Assembly (NCBI GenBank): GCA_900109485.1
Contig: FOAY01000003.1
Span: 450,655 to 514,654 of the forward strand
Length of the DNA: 64,000 nt
Source of the DNA: Kosakonia sacchari
GTDB taxonomy: Bacteria > Pseudomonadota > Gammaproteobacteria > Enterobacterales > Enterobacteriaceae
Reading direction: 5' to 3'
Below are positions 1-7,820 of the stretch, one piece after another. Below the pieces are notes generated by a model. It saw nothing but the letters and a program-made list of their open reading frames with translations, made no database searches and had not been told where the DNA came from. Numbering within the stretch: the first letter of the stretch is position 1; each line of letters starts with the position of its first letter. The translations under genes were made by a program, and so were the position numbers.

Positions 1-687
1 GGCGCTGAGTGACTTGCTGGCAAGGGTAAACGAGATACCGTCAAAACCGGTCTTGTATACAATCCAGCCCGCCAGTGCCAGCATCACCACATACACCGCC
101 GGACCGGCAATATCGATAAAGCGCTTAATTGCGCTCATCCCGTGCCAGAACACCATTGCCTGCAGGATCCACATCGTGGCGAAGCACAGCCAGCCAAGGT
201 GTGACAGGCCGAACAGCGATCCCTGCGTTAAAGAAGAGAGCGACGGCCAGAACTTCAGCAGCACCAGCATTAAGGCATTCGCCGCCAGATAGGTCTGAAT
301 ACCGTACCAGGCGAAGGCGATAAGACCACGGATCACCGCCGGAATGTTGGCGCCGAAGACGCCAAATGCCTGGCGGCAGATGACGGCATAGGGCACGCCT
401 GCCATCTGGCTCGGTTTCGCTACCAGGTTAGCGCAGAGCTGCACGATGCAAATGCCCACCAGCAGGCAGAGCAGCACCTGCCAGCTTGCCAGCCCGAGCG
501 TAAAGAAACTCGCGGCGACGACGTAGCCGCCCATGCTGTGTACATCCGACATCCAGAACGAAAAGATGTTGTACCAGCTCCAGTTCTGATCGCGCGTCGG
601 CGCCAGATCCTCATTGCAAAGCCGTGGGCTGTATACCGCTCCGGAATCAGCGGCCTTAACCTGATGAGTGTTTTGTGTATTTGGCAT
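1..687 (-). CDS. hpxC: NCS1-family allantoin/purine permease, 3' end cut by window
   Basis: The first 229 residues of a polytopic membrane protein read from an ATG at 687 to the window edge. The early tryptophan/asparagine-rich stretch (DQNWSWYNIFSFWMSDVHS) followed by hydrophobic segments is typical of NCS1 nucleobase/allantoin permeases, which import the substrate with a cation across the inner membrane. It is divergent from the GntR regulator and the allantoin racemase/allantoinase genes, so allantoin is the likely substrate. The symbol follows the Klebsiella hpx cluster and is tentative. A weak sigma-54-like element lies upstream at 739-754. The C-terminal half lies outside the window. 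Confidence 0.8.
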   Translation of the reverse strand, partial: MPNTQNTHQVKAADSGAVYSPRLCNEDLAPTRDQNWSWYNIFSFWMSDVHSMGGYVVAASFFTLGLASWQVLLCLLVGICIVQLCANLVAKPSQMAGVPYAVICRQAFGVFGANIPAVIRGLIAFAWYGIQTYLAANALMLVLLKFWPSLSSLTQGSLFGLSHLGWLCFATMWILQAMVFWHGMSAIKRFIDIAGPAVYVVMLALAGWIVYKTGFDGISFTLASKSLSA

Positions 688-738
688 GAAACCTGCTCCT
701 GTCAATAAAAGCCCGTGAAAAGGGAGTGCTGAGGTTGT

Positions 739-754
739 TGCAGGATCCAGGCCA
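739..754 (-). promoter_or_regulatory. Weak sigma-54-type promoter candidate for the permease
   Basis: Read on the minus strand the site is TGGCCTGGATCCTGCA. It keeps the essential GG and GC dinucleotides at the right 10-bp spacing but departs from TGGCAC-N5-TTGCA at two other positions. It lies about 50 bp before the permease start. It is weaker than the sites at 8797 and 7691 and is reported only because the whole cluster looks nitrogen-controlled. Confidence 0.25.
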
Positions 755-766
755 AAATGATTAATC

Positions 767-800
767 TTGTATCCAATAATTTAATTTTATGTATACGATC
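767..800. promoter_or_regulatory. Candidate GntR operator in the divergent hpx control region
   Basis: Two related 10-mers, TTGTATCCAA (767-776) and ATGTATACGA (789-798), sit between the divergent permease and GntR genes. The same core as a perfect palindrome, TTGTATACAA, occurs at 1560-1569 at the start of hpxA and at 53-62 inside the permease gene. FadR/GntR proteins usually bind short palindromes of this size, so these could be the operators of the adjacent regulator. This is inference from pattern and position. Confidence 0.3.
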
Positions 801-832
801 CGATATCGAAAAGTAAAAAAGCGGAGTGGTTA

Positions 833-1549
833 ATGAGTAATGAAAACAGTCTGCAAGCCGCAACTGCCTTGCAGGACAAGGATGAAACCATCTACCAGTC
901 GCTGATGACCGCGATTGTCGAACATCAGTTGCTCCCGGGGAGCAAATTACCGGAAGAGGCGCTGGCGGAGGTGTTTGGCGTCAGCCGCACCGGGATCAGA
1001 AAAGTGCTGCAACGACTCAATGCTGTGCAAATGGTCACCTTAACGCCCAAACGTGGTGCACACGTCGCCAGCCCAACGGTAGAAGAGGCGCAGGCGATCT
1101 TCCGCACCCGCACGCTGCTGGAAGTGGCCAACCTGCCTGACGTGCTGGCGCACTGCCAGCCGCCGCATCTGGCGGCGCTGGAAGCGATTATCCGCCAGGA
1201 GCAGCAGGCGCACGAAGCCTATGACGGCCCGGCCGCCATCCGCTACTCCGCTGAATTTCACATTCAGCTTCAGGCTATTTCCGGCAACCCGGTGTTGACA
1301 GAGATGGTCACCGGCCTGAGCCAGCGCTCTTCGCTGGTGATCGCCGCCTGGGGATCGCCGTGGCGTCAGGGGTGTCGCTGTAACGATCATGAACAACTGG
1401 TTGATTTACTGCGAAAAAAGGATCTGCAGGCGCTAAGCGCGGCGCTGACGCACCATTTTGAACATATCGTCGACAGCCTCTGTTTCGAGCGGGCTGGCGT
1501 CTGTCTGCCGGATTTCGCCCGGCTGTTTGCCGGTCACAAGGAGGCGTGA
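833..1549 (+). CDS. hpxS: GntR/FadR-family transcriptional regulator of allantoin genes
   Basis: This is a 238-residue regulator. Residues about 15-85 form the GntR winged helix (LPGSKLPEEALAEVFGVSRT, then RKVLQRLNAVQMV with a basic PKRGAHVA wing). The rest is the all-helical FCD ligand-binding domain of the FadR subfamily, with histidines (EFHIQL, HFEHI) placed as in metal-binding members. The start is preceded by GGAG. Its stop overlaps the hpxA start (TGATG), so the regulator heads the operon hpxS-hpxA-hpxB. The symbol follows the Klebsiella naming and is likely but not certain. Its effector is probably a pathway intermediate (inference). Confidence 0.8.
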   Translation: MSNENSLQAATALQDKDETIYQSLMTAIVEHQLLPGSKLPEEALAEVFGVSRTGIRKVLQRLNAVQMVTLTPKRGAHVASPTVEEAQAIFRTRTLLEVANLPDVLAHCQPPHLAALEAIIRQEQQAHEAYDGPAAIRYSAEFHIQLQAISGNPVLTEMVTGLSQRSSLVIAAWGSPWRQGCRCNDHEQLVDLLRKKDLQALSAALTHHFEHIVDSLCFERAGVCLPDFARLFAGHKEA

Positions 1550-2289
1550 TGTCTGCCATTTGTATACAAGTTATCAACCCGAACACCAGCCTGGCGATGA
1601 CCGAAACCATTGGCGCGGCGGCACGGGCGGTAGCCGCACCTGGCACCGAAATTGTGGCGGTGTGCCCGCGTGAAGGCGTACCGTCGATCGAAGGGCATTT
1701 TGATGAAGCGATAGCCGCCATCGGCGTGCTTGAACAGGTGAAAGCCGGGCGTCAGCAGGGCGTGGATGGCCATGTGATTGCCTGCTTTGGCGATCCGGGA
1801 TTGCTGGCGGCGCGCGAGCTGGCGCAGGGGCCGGTGGTCGGCATCGCCGAAGCCGCGATGCATATGGCGACGCTGGTGGCGACCCGTTTTTCCATCGTCA
1901 CCACTTTGCCGCGCACGCTGATTATTGCCCGCCATCTGTTGCAGCAGTACGGTTTTCAGGAGCACTGCGCGGCGCTGCACGCCATTGATTTACCGGTGCT
2001 GGCGCTGGAGGACGGCAGCGGTCTGGCGCAGGAAAAAGTGCGCGCGCGCTGTATTCAGGCGTTAAAAGAAGATGGCTGCGGTGCGATTGTGCTCGGCTGC
2101 GGCGGCATGGCGCAGCTTGCGCAGGAGTTGACGCGTGAACTGCATGTACCGGTGATCGACGGTGTCAGTGCGGCGGTAAAAATGGTGGAGTCGCTGGTGG
2201 CGCTGGGCTTATCGACCAGCAAGCGGGGCGATCTGGCTTTTCCGGAAAATAAAGCGTTGAGCGGTAAATTTCAGGCATTAATGCCGTAG
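1549..2289 (+). CDS. hpxA: Allantoin racemase
   Basis: A 246-residue member of the Asp/Glu/hydantoin racemase family. Two cysteines sit in the expected symmetric motifs: Cys79 in VIACFGDPG and Cys184 in VLGCGGMAQ. These are the acid/base pair that interconverts (R)- and (S)-allantoin, so that both enantiomers can feed the stereospecific allantoinase. The NPNTS motif near the N-terminus is also typical. I chose ATG 1549 over the GTG at 1546 because AAGGAGG lies just upstream and the cysteine numbering then fits. It overlaps the hpxS stop by one base and is followed 14 bp later by hpxB. Confidence 0.92.
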   Translation: MSAICIQVINPNTSLAMTETIGAAARAVAAPGTEIVAVCPREGVPSIEGHFDEAIAAIGVLEQVKAGRQQGVDGHVIACFGDPGLLAARELAQGPVVGIAEAAMHMATLVATRFSIVTTLPRTLIIARHLLQQYGFQEHCAALHAIDLPVLALEDGSGLAQEKVRARCIQALKEDGCGAIVLGCGGMAQLAQELTRELHVPVIDGVSAAVKMVESLVALGLSTSKRGDLAFPENKALSGKFQALMP

Positions 2290-2303
2290 CGAGTGGAGGG
2301 AGA

Positions 2304-3236
2304 ATGGCACTTTTCGACGACAACTATCCGCGCGATTTGCGTGGTTACGCAGGGAAACCGCCGCACGCGCAGTGGCCGCAGCAGGCGCGCATCGCCGTGC
2401 AGTTTGTACTGAATTTTGAAGAGGGCTCAGAGAATCATGTGCTGCATGGTGATGCCGGATCGGAGCAATTTCTCTCCGATATTATCGGCGCGGCCAGCTA
2501 TCCGGATCGGCATATGTCGATGGATTCACTGTATGAATATGGCAGTCGCGCCGGGTTTTGGCGCATCCACCAGGAGTTCAGCCAACGCGGGTTGCCGCTG
2601 ACGGTGTTTGGCGTGGCGATGGCGCTGGCGCGTCAGCCGGAGATCGTTGCGGCCATTAAAGCGGCGAATTATGACGTAGTCAGCCACGGCTGGCGCTGGA
2701 TCCACTATCAGAACATGGATATCAATGAAGAGCGTGAACACCTGCAAAAAGCGGTGCAGGTGCTGCGCGATCTGTTTGGTAAAGCGCCCACCGGCTGGTA
2801 CACCGGGCGCGACAGCCCCAATACCCGCCAGCTGGTGGTCGAGCATGGCGGGTTTGACTACGACAGCGATTACTACGGCGACGATTTGCCGTTCTGGAGC
2901 GAAGTCACCTGTCACGACGGCACGCGCAAACCTCACCTGATTGTGCCCTACACGCTGGATGCCAACGATATGCGCTTCGCTACCGCTCAGGGGTTTAATA
3001 CCGCCGAGCAATTTTACACCTATCTGAAAGACAGCTTTGATGTGCTCTATGCCGAGGGTGAAAGTGCGCCGAAGATGATGTCCATCGGCATGCACTGCCG
3101 CCTGTTGGGGCGTCCAGGTCGTTTTCGTGCGTTGCAACGCTTTCTCGATTATCTCCAGCAGCACGATCGCGTCTGGGTCTGTACCCGCCAGCAAATCGCC
3201 GATCACTGGCGGCAGGTTCATCCCTACGCGCAATAA
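2304..3236 (+). CDS. hpxB: Allantoinase, polysaccharide-deacetylase-like (PuuE type)
   Basis: This 310-residue enzyme hydrolyses (S)-allantoin to allantoate in the cytoplasm. It belongs to the NodB/polysaccharide-deacetylase superfamily, not to the metal amidohydrolase allantoinases. Signature stretches include NYPRDLRGYAGKPP at the N-terminus, NFEEGSENH, VSHGWRWIHYQNMD and TGRDSPNTR. The length matches PuuE enzymes. It is the last gene of hpxSAB, preceded by GGAGGGAG, and is followed directly by a hairpin with a T-tract. Confidence 0.93.
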   Translation: MALFDDNYPRDLRGYAGKPPHAQWPQQARIAVQFVLNFEEGSENHVLHGDAGSEQFLSDIIGAASYPDRHMSMDSLYEYGSRAGFWRIHQEFSQRGLPLTVFGVAMALARQPEIVAAIKAANYDVVSHGWRWIHYQNMDINEEREHLQKAVQVLRDLFGKAPTGWYTGRDSPNTRQLVVEHGGFDYDSDYYGDDLPFWSEVTCHDGTRKPHLIVPYTLDANDMRFATAQGFNTAEQFYTYLKDSFDVLYAEGESAPKMMSIGMHCRLLGRPGRFRALQRFLDYLQQHDRVWVCTRQQIADHWRQVHPYAQ

Positions 3237-3240
3237 AAAA

Positions 3241-3266
3241 CGCCCGGAAAATCCGGGCGTTTTTAC
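3241..3266. terminator. Intrinsic terminator after hpxB (copy 1)
   Basis: The stem CGCCCGG-AAAA-TCCGGGCG is flanked by an A-tract on the left and TTTTT on the right, so it can stop transcription in both directions. A near-identical copy lies at 4071-4096 on the other side of the toxin-antitoxin pair. Confidence 0.85.
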
Positions 3267-3326
3267 TGACGCTGCGGCAAGAAAGGGGATTTCTTATGCC
3301 GCCGTATTTCGCACTAAGGGGGGCTA

Positions 3327-3686
3327 TCAAACGCCAATCAGGCTTTCTAAGGGGATACCAAACTGGGTGTGAAGGCGGCGAATCATCGGTAGCGTGAGGC
3401 TACGTGTACCGTTAAGAATTTCGTATACACGATTGGACTTGCCGATAGCCGGCTCCAGATCTTTCACGCTCAGCCCTTGTTGCTCCATACGAAATTTGAT
3501 GGCCTCAATGGGCGAGGGGGGATCAATGGGGTAATGTTTCTTTTCGTACTCTTCAATCAGTAAGCACATCACTTCGAAATAATCACCTTCCGGCGTGTCC
3601 AGCTCCGGTTCATTGTCGAACATTGGCTCAACCGCCCGGAGAGCGGCTTCATAGTCCTCTTCAGTTCTGATCGGTTTAATGTTCAT
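3327..3686 (-). CDS. higA: HigA-type antitoxin (XRE family)
   Basis: A 119-residue protein with an acidic N-terminal half (IRTEEDYEAALRAVEPMFDNE), the part that neutralises HigB toxins. The C-terminal helix-turn-helix (MEQQGLSVKDLEPAIGKSNR) is of the XRE type. The layout matches the HigA/YgjM family, encoded after the toxin as is usual for higBA. It should bind the palindromes at 4002-4047 and repress the pair. It starts two bases after the higB stop. The two-gene module sits alone between convergent purine genes. Confidence 0.88.
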   Translation of the reverse strand: MNIKPIRTEEDYEAALRAVEPMFDNEPELDTPEGDYFEVMCLLIEEYEKKHYPIDPPSPIEAIKFRMEQQGLSVKDLEPAIGKSNRVYEILNGTRSLTLPMIRRLHTQFGIPLESLIGV

Positions 3687-3688
3687 TT

Positions 3689-3991
3689 TTACTCCAGTTC
3701 AACGGTTTCGGCGTCGATAGCGTCGTAGTGGCTGTGTGTCCCGATAAACTTCACGAACACCCATCCGCGCTGGTAAGCAATCGCCACAATTAATCGGTAG
3801 TGATTTCCTTTAATGTTGAATACCACTCGCCTCTCTTTCAATATGCTGGCGCTGCGGTATTGTCCTTTTATCTCTGCCGGGGTTTTCCATTCTGCTTTGG
3901 TTACTTCATCGACCCAGGCTTTTAGCGGTTGCTCAGCGTCGGGATTCTCCGCCCAGAAGTCCCTTAATGTTTTCACGGAGATGATCTTCAT
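3689..3991 (-). CDS. higB: HigB-type mRNA interferase toxin
   Basis: This 100-residue RelE/HigB-fold toxin is expected to cleave mRNA on the ribosome. The pattern KTLRDFWAENPDAEQPLKAW, the central VFNIKGNHYRLIVAIAYQ and the terminal FVKFIGTHSHYDAI are characteristic of the HigB (YgjN) family. The toxin gene comes first and the antitoxin second. Two candidate operators lie in the 60 bp upstream of the start. Toxicity and target are inferred from the family only. Confidence 0.88.
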   Translation of the reverse strand: MKIISVKTLRDFWAENPDAEQPLKAWVDEVTKAEWKTPAEIKGQYRSASILKERRVVFNIKGNHYRLIVAIAYQRGWVFVKFIGTHSHYDAIDAETVELE

Positions 3992-4001
3992 GCAGACAGG
4001 A

Positions 4002-4047
4002 TAGTCCCATTACGGGACTATGAAAAGCGCTAAGTCCCAAAATGGGA
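4002..4047. promoter_or_regulatory. Paired operator palindromes upstream of higBA
   Basis: TAGTCCCATTACGGGACTA (4002-4020) is a 19-bp palindrome. A second, shorter one, TCCCAAAATGGGA (4035-4047), shares the TCCCA-N-GGGA core about 30 bp upstream with respect to higB. Type II antitoxins normally autorepress through such repeats, so HigA is the likely ligand. Confidence 0.65.
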
Positions 4048-4070
4048 TAATTCTTTGCGAGGATGAATAA

Positions 4071-4096
4071 GGCCCGGAAAATCCGGGCGTTTTTGT
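4071..4096. terminator. Intrinsic terminator after hpxZ (copy 2)
   Basis: GGCCCGGAAAATCCGGGCGTTTTT shares 22 identical bases (4073-4094) with the hairpin at 3243-3264. It lies immediately downstream of hpxZ on the minus strand. It would normally be a single shared terminator between convergent hpxB and hpxZ. Confidence 0.75.
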
Positions 4097-4482
4097 TAAC
4101 TCATCAAACTGACCTGGGCGGCAACGATGCGCCAGCCGTAGGGGAAGCGCACCCAGCTTTGCTGCTGGCGGCCAATGCGATCGCTGCCTTCACGGGTGAA
4201 TTCGGTGCTGCAAACGGCGTAATCCTCGCCGAAAGTGGTGATCACCGTATGGCGCAGCTCGCGCTGTAACCCGGCGCTCGGACGCGCGGCGCGAAAGGCG
4301 CGGATCTCCTCAATGCCATAGAGATTCTCGCCTGCGCCGAGACGCACGGTGCTGGCATCGTGCCAGAACAGCTCATCAAGCACCGCAATATCGTTGCCGA
4401 CCAGCGCGTCTTCATAGCGGTAAAACGCGGCTGTGACCTCTGCCAGTACCCACGGGCGGTTAATGTCGTCCTGATGCATCAT
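4096..4482 (-). CDS. hpxZ: HpxZ, NTF2-like protein of oxalurate/oxamate branch
   Basis: This 128-residue protein has an NTF2-like (DUF3225/SnoaL-type) cone fold. It starts with INRPWVLAEVTAAFYRYEDALV and has FWHDASTVRLGAGENLYG in the middle, matching the HpxZ family known from Klebsiella. Its biochemical role is not established; it is always found with the HpxY amidase and HpxX. The start overlaps the hpxY stop (TGATG type), so it is translationally coupled as the last gene of hpxWXYZ. Confidence 0.85.
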   Translation of the reverse strand: MMHQDDINRPWVLAEVTAAFYRYEDALVGNDIAVLDELFWHDASTVRLGAGENLYGIEEIRAFRAARPSAGLQRELRHTVITTFGEDYAVCSTEFTREGSDRIGRQQQSWVRFPYGWRIVAAQVSLMS

Positions 4483-5876
4483 ACTGTTATCTCCGCAGGG
4501 TGGGCATCGGTGATGCCCTGTTCTTCCAGCACGCGGGCGGCGCGCAGGCAGGCTTGTTCGTTAAACGGTGCAGCAATCAGTTGCAGGCCAATAGGCTTTC
4601 CGGACGCGGTACGCAGCGGCACGGTCACGACCGGCAGGCCTAAAAACGAAATCGGCTGCGTCAGCATGCCCATGCTGGCACGGATCGGCAGCGGCTGGCC
4701 GTTTATCTCCATCGTCTGTTCGCTGATTAGCGTGGCGCTGCGCGGCGTGGCCGGGGCGATCAGCACATCCGCATGGGCAAATAGCGCGCGGCTTTGCTGC
4801 TGCGCGTGGCGGCGAAAACGCTGCGCCTGTAAATACCACGCCGCCGGGATCATCGCGCCCGCCAGCAGACGTTCGCGCGAGTGCGGTTCAAAACGCTGTG
4901 GTTCGCGGCGCAGCGCGGGTAAATACTGATTACCGCCTTCCGAGGCGCTGATAATGAACGCCGCCGAACGCGAGAGTTCCGCTTCGGGAAAGAACACTTC
5001 TTCGCGCGCATCGAGAGCGTGCGCGACACGGTTGAGCGCGGCTCTGGCATCGTCGTCGCACCAGGTAGTGAAATAACCGCCCAGCACCGCGCAGCGTAAC
5101 CCCTCCATCCCGCGTGACAGCAGCGGTTGCGCCGCTTCACTGGCGGTTTCCGCCTGAAAAGCATCCTGCGGATCGCGCCCCTGTAAGGCGTCATAAACCG
5201 CCGCCAGATCGCTGACCCGGCGGGCGAACGGCCCAATATGATCGAGGCTGGCGACAAACGGATGCGTTCCGGCACGCGACAGACGGCCAAATGTCGGTTT
5301 AAGCCCGAAGATGCCGCACAGCGAGGCGGGCACGCGGATGGAGCCGTTGGTGTCACTGCCGAGCGAGAAATGCACCAGCCCTGCGGCGACCGCCGCCGCT
5401 GAACCGCCGGAAGACCCCCCGGCAATGCGTGCCAGATCGTGCGGATTGCGCGTCGCGCCGTAGTGGCTGTTTTCGGTGGTAAAACCGTAGGCGTAAGCGT
5501 CCATATTGACCATGCCCGACAGCAGCCCGCCAGCCTGCTGTAACTGACGCACGGCCCGGCTATCTTCTGTGGCGGCGGGGCGCTGGCTGAATAACTCCGC
5601 GCCCGCAAGCGTGGTGTGCCCGGCAACATCAAACAGGTTTTTCACTGCGTAAGGAATGCCTGCCAGCGGCGGCAGCAGTTGACCATTCTGGCGCAGGGTG
5701 TCGATGCGCTGCGCTTCGTCGAGCATGCGTGCTGCGGTTACCGTCGTCCAGGCGTTGATCTGCGGGTTGATTTGCTCAATCGCCGCCAGCGTCTGGCGGG
5801 CAATATCGCTCGCGCTCAACTCCCCTGCGGCCAGTGATTGCCGGATATCGGCAATGCTCATCTCATGCAGCTTCAT
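4479..5876 (-). CDS. hpxY: HpxY, amidase-signature hydrolase (AtzE/GatA-like)
   Basis: A 465-residue amidase-signature enzyme. The Ser-cisSer-Lys triad is visible: Lys79 in PYAVKNLFD, Ser155 in [10 protein letters not shown] and Ser179 in GSDTNGSIR. Relatives include AtzE and the GatA subunit, which pair with a small GatC-like protein; here that is HpxX, encoded just upstream with an ATGA overlap. In this operon it probably acts on oxalurate or a related carbamoyl/amide intermediate formed after HpxJ. The exact substrate is not shown by the sequence. Confidence 0.87.
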   Translation of the reverse strand: MKLHEMSIADIRQSLAAGELSASDIARQTLAAIEQINPQINAWTTVTAARMLDEAQRIDTLRQNGQLLPPLAGIPYAVKNLFDVAGHTTLAGAELFSQRPAATEDSRAVRQLQQAGGLLSGMVNMDAYAYGFTTENSHYGATRNPHDLARIAGGSSGGSAAAVAAGLVHFSLGSDTNGSIRVPASLCGIFGLKPTFGRLSRAGTHPFVASLDHIGPFARRVSDLAAVYDALQGRDPQDAFQAETASEAAQPLLSRGMEGLRCAVLGGYFTTWCDDDARAALNRVAHALDAREEVFFPEAELSRSAAFIISASEGGNQYLPALRREPQRFEPHSRERLLAGAMIPAAWYLQAQRFRRHAQQQSRALFAHADVLIAPATPRSATLISEQTMEINGQPLPIRASMGMLTQPISFLGLPVVTVPLRTASGKPIGLQLIAAPFNEQACLRAARVLEEQGITDAHPAEITV

Positions 5877-6061
5877 GCTTTGTACACTCCGGCAATTTCC
5901 AGACGATCGTCCAGCGGCAGCGCCATCAGCGGTTCAGCCATCGCGGCAATGCGGCGAAACTGTAGCAGCAGCTCGGCGCGCCGCTCATCCGTCAGTTCGA
6001 CACCATGAATGCGGATCATGGCGTCAAGATAGACATCCCATTCGGGTTGTGAATTGTTCAT
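5873..6061 (-). CDS. hpxX: HpxX, small GatC/AtzG-like partner of the amidase
   Basis: A 62-residue DUF4089-type protein beginning MNNSQPEWDVYLDAM and containing GVELTDERRAELLLQFRRIA. Such proteins act as the small subunit that embraces amidase-signature enzymes (AtzG with AtzE, GatC with GatA). The start at 6061 is chosen because GAGGAGA precedes it and the length fits. A longer upstream reading would run into hpxW. Its stop overlaps the hpxY start, supporting a 1:1 complex. Confidence 0.85.
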   Translation of the reverse strand: MNNSQPEWDVYLDAMIRIHGVELTDERRAELLLQFRRIAAMAEPLMALPLDDRLEIAGVYKA

Positions 6062-6071
6062 GGTTCTCTCC

Positions 6072-7655
6072 TCAAAAACCGGCGGCGGAGCCGTTACTGC
6101 GGGGATCGAATGCCCCTTCAAACAGGCCGTCAGGATGGCGGACAATCGCGCCTGCGTGGCCCATCGCTTCGGTGAAATCCGCCAGCACATCAACGTCATG
6201 GCCTGACGCGCGCAGGTGGGCGACGGTCTCGGGCGAGAAGCGACCTTCCAGTTTCAGTGAATCCGAGGTTTGCCCCCAGGTGCGCCCCAGCAGCCAGCGC
6301 GGACGGCTGATTGACGCTTGCAGCGGTACGCCTTGCATCACGTAGCGGGTAAAAAGCGCTGCCTGGGTTTGCGGCTGCCCGTCGCCGCCCATCGAGCCGT
6401 AGACCATCACGCGGCCATCATGTAGCCGTGCCGCCGCCGGGTTGAGGGTATGAAACGGTTGTTTGCCCGGTGCAAGCGCCAGCAGGTGATCGGGGTTGAG
6501 GCTGAACGACGCGCCACGGTTTTGCCAGACAATGCCGGTGTCCGGCAGCACCACGCCGCTGCCAAATTCATGATAAATGCTCTGAATAAATGACACCGCG
6601 AGGCCGCTGTTATCCATAACACCCATCCAGACGGTATCTCCCGGTCCTTTGCCTGCGCCCCACGGCGCGGCCTGCCTTTCATCCACACGGTTAGCCAGCG
6701 CCTGAAGTTCGCTGGCGGTCAGCAGGCTTTGTATGTCGATTTTCAGGTGGCGCGGATCGGTGATGTGGGCGTCGCGCAGGCCGAAGGCGAGCTTGGTGGC
6801 CTCTACAATACGGTGCACGGTGGCGGCATCGTCCGCGTTTTCCATCGCCAGACGGTCGGTAATACCGAGGATCGCCAGTGAAACCAGCCCCTGCGTTGGC
6901 GGCGCAAGGTTCCATACGTCACCCTGCGAATGCTGCAAATGCAGTGGCGTGGTGCGGCGCGCATGGTGCTGCTGAAGATCCTCCAGCGTCACAGGCAGGC
7001 CATATTGCGCCATGCCGCGCGCCAGGCTCTCCGCCAGCGGGCCGCGATAAAAACTCTCCAGCCCCTCTTCAGCAAGGCGTTGCAGCGTGGCGGCGAGCGC
7101 CGGTTGACGGAAACGGCTGCCCGCTTTTGGCGGCTGGCCATTGTGCAGATACGTGTCGGCAAAGCCTGGCAGATCGCGCAACTCTGCCAATTTATCGGCG
7201 GTGGCGGTGGCCTGGGAAAGTGTCACCGGCGTGCCGTGCCGGGCGTAATCTATCGCATCCGCCAGCAGACGCGACAGTGGCAGCGCTTTGCCGGTTATTT
7301 CGTGCGAGACCTGCAACGCTTCATCCCAGCCGCTGACGGTACCCGCAACAGTGAGCGCGGCGCGCGGGCCTCGATGCGGGATCGTCGCCAGATCGCTGTA
7401 GGCCGCGAGTGTCGCCAGCGAACCGGCAGCACCGCTGGCGTCAATGGCAATTGGCTCGCCTTCCGGCGGCACAATCAGCCAGAAACCGTCGCCGCCGAGG
7501 CTATTCATATGGGGATACACCACCGCAATCGTCGCCGCAGCGGCAACCATCGCCTCGATGGCGCTGCCGCCTTCGCGCAGGACAGACAGCGCACTTTGGC
7601 TGGCCAGATGATGGGGGGCGACCGCCATCCCGTGGGTGGAGACGTTACTTTGCAT
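6072..7655 (-). CDS. hpxW: Oxamate amidohydrolase, Ntn-hydrolase of the gamma-glutamyltransferase fold
   Basis: This 527-residue proenzyme is related to gamma-glutamyltransferase. The self-cleavage site and nucleophile should be Thr341 in GPGDTVWMGVMDNSG, the counterpart of the GGT catalytic threonine, with a GSG turn (FGSGVVLPDTGI) further on. In Klebsiella the HpxW enzyme releases ammonia from oxamate, the last nitrogen of the purine ring. An open frame continues to 7853, but ATG 7655 with GAGGA upstream gives the family length. There is no signal peptide from this start, unlike periplasmic GGT. First gene of hpxWXYZ, with a sigma-54-type site at 7691-7706. Confidence 0.9.
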   Translation of the reverse strand: MQSNVSTHGMAVAPHHLASQSALSVLREGGSAIEAMVAAAATIAVVYPHMNSLGGDGFWLIVPPEGEPIAIDASGAAGSLATLAAYSDLATIPHRGPRAALTVAGTVSGWDEALQVSHEITGKALPLSRLLADAIDYARHGTPVTLSQATATADKLAELRDLPGFADTYLHNGQPPKAGSRFRQPALAATLQRLAEEGLESFYRGPLAESLARGMAQYGLPVTLEDLQQHHARRTTPLHLQHSQGDVWNLAPPTQGLVSLAILGITDRLAMENADDAATVHRIVEATKLAFGLRDAHITDPRHLKIDIQSLLTASELQALANRVDERQAAPWGAGKGPGDTVWMGVMDNSGLAVSFIQSIYHEFGSGVVLPDTGIVWQNRGASFSLNPDHLLALAPGKQPFHTLNPAAARLHDGRVMVYGSMGGDGQPQTQAALFTRYVMQGVPLQASISRPRWLLGRTWGQTSDSLKLEGRFSPETVAHLRASGHDVDVLADFTEAMGHAGAIVRHPDGLFEGAFDPRSNGSAAGF

Positions 7656-7690
7656 TCGCTGTCCTCGTAAGCCGAAAAGTAGCCTGAAGT

Positions 7691-7706
7691 TGCAAAAGCC
7701 GTTCCA
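7691..7706 (-). promoter_or_regulatory. Sigma-54 promoter of hpxWXYZ
   Basis: On the minus strand TGGAACGGCTTTTGCA matches TGGCAC-N5-TTGCA with a single mismatch and keeps both invariant dinucleotides (GG and GC). It lies 36 bp before the hpxW start, leaving a short leader. I saw no convincing NtrC sites upstream. Confidence 0.6.
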
Positions 7707-7721
7707 TCTCTGAACAAAAAG

Positions 7722-7775
7722 TTTCACAGCGAGGGTAAGTGTCATTTTTTTGCCGGGCTGGCATGCATTGTGAAA
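7722..7775. promoter_or_regulatory. Candidate RpiR operator between hpxW and the regulator
   Basis: TTTCACA (7722-7728) and TGTGAAA (7769-7775) form an inverted pair about 40 bp apart in the 165-bp divergent region. RpiR/MurR-type repressors commonly recognise TGAAA-containing inverted repeats. Assignment to the adjacent regulator is by position only. Confidence 0.3.
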
Positions 7776-7820
7776 GGGGAAATCGGTATAGTGCGATGAA
7801 ACGAAAGTTACAGAGGTCTT

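Noticed and set aside
86..90. GHALG in RutD (residues 86-90 of the protein encoded at 39126-39938) considered as an inactivating mutation
   Set aside because: As I recall, E. coli RutD also lacks the nucleophilic serine here, so it is a family trait and not a defect.
6062..6199. Longer form of hpxX starting at 6199
   Set aside because: The extra residues overlap hpxW and do not resemble the family. ATG 6061 has a strong ribosome site.
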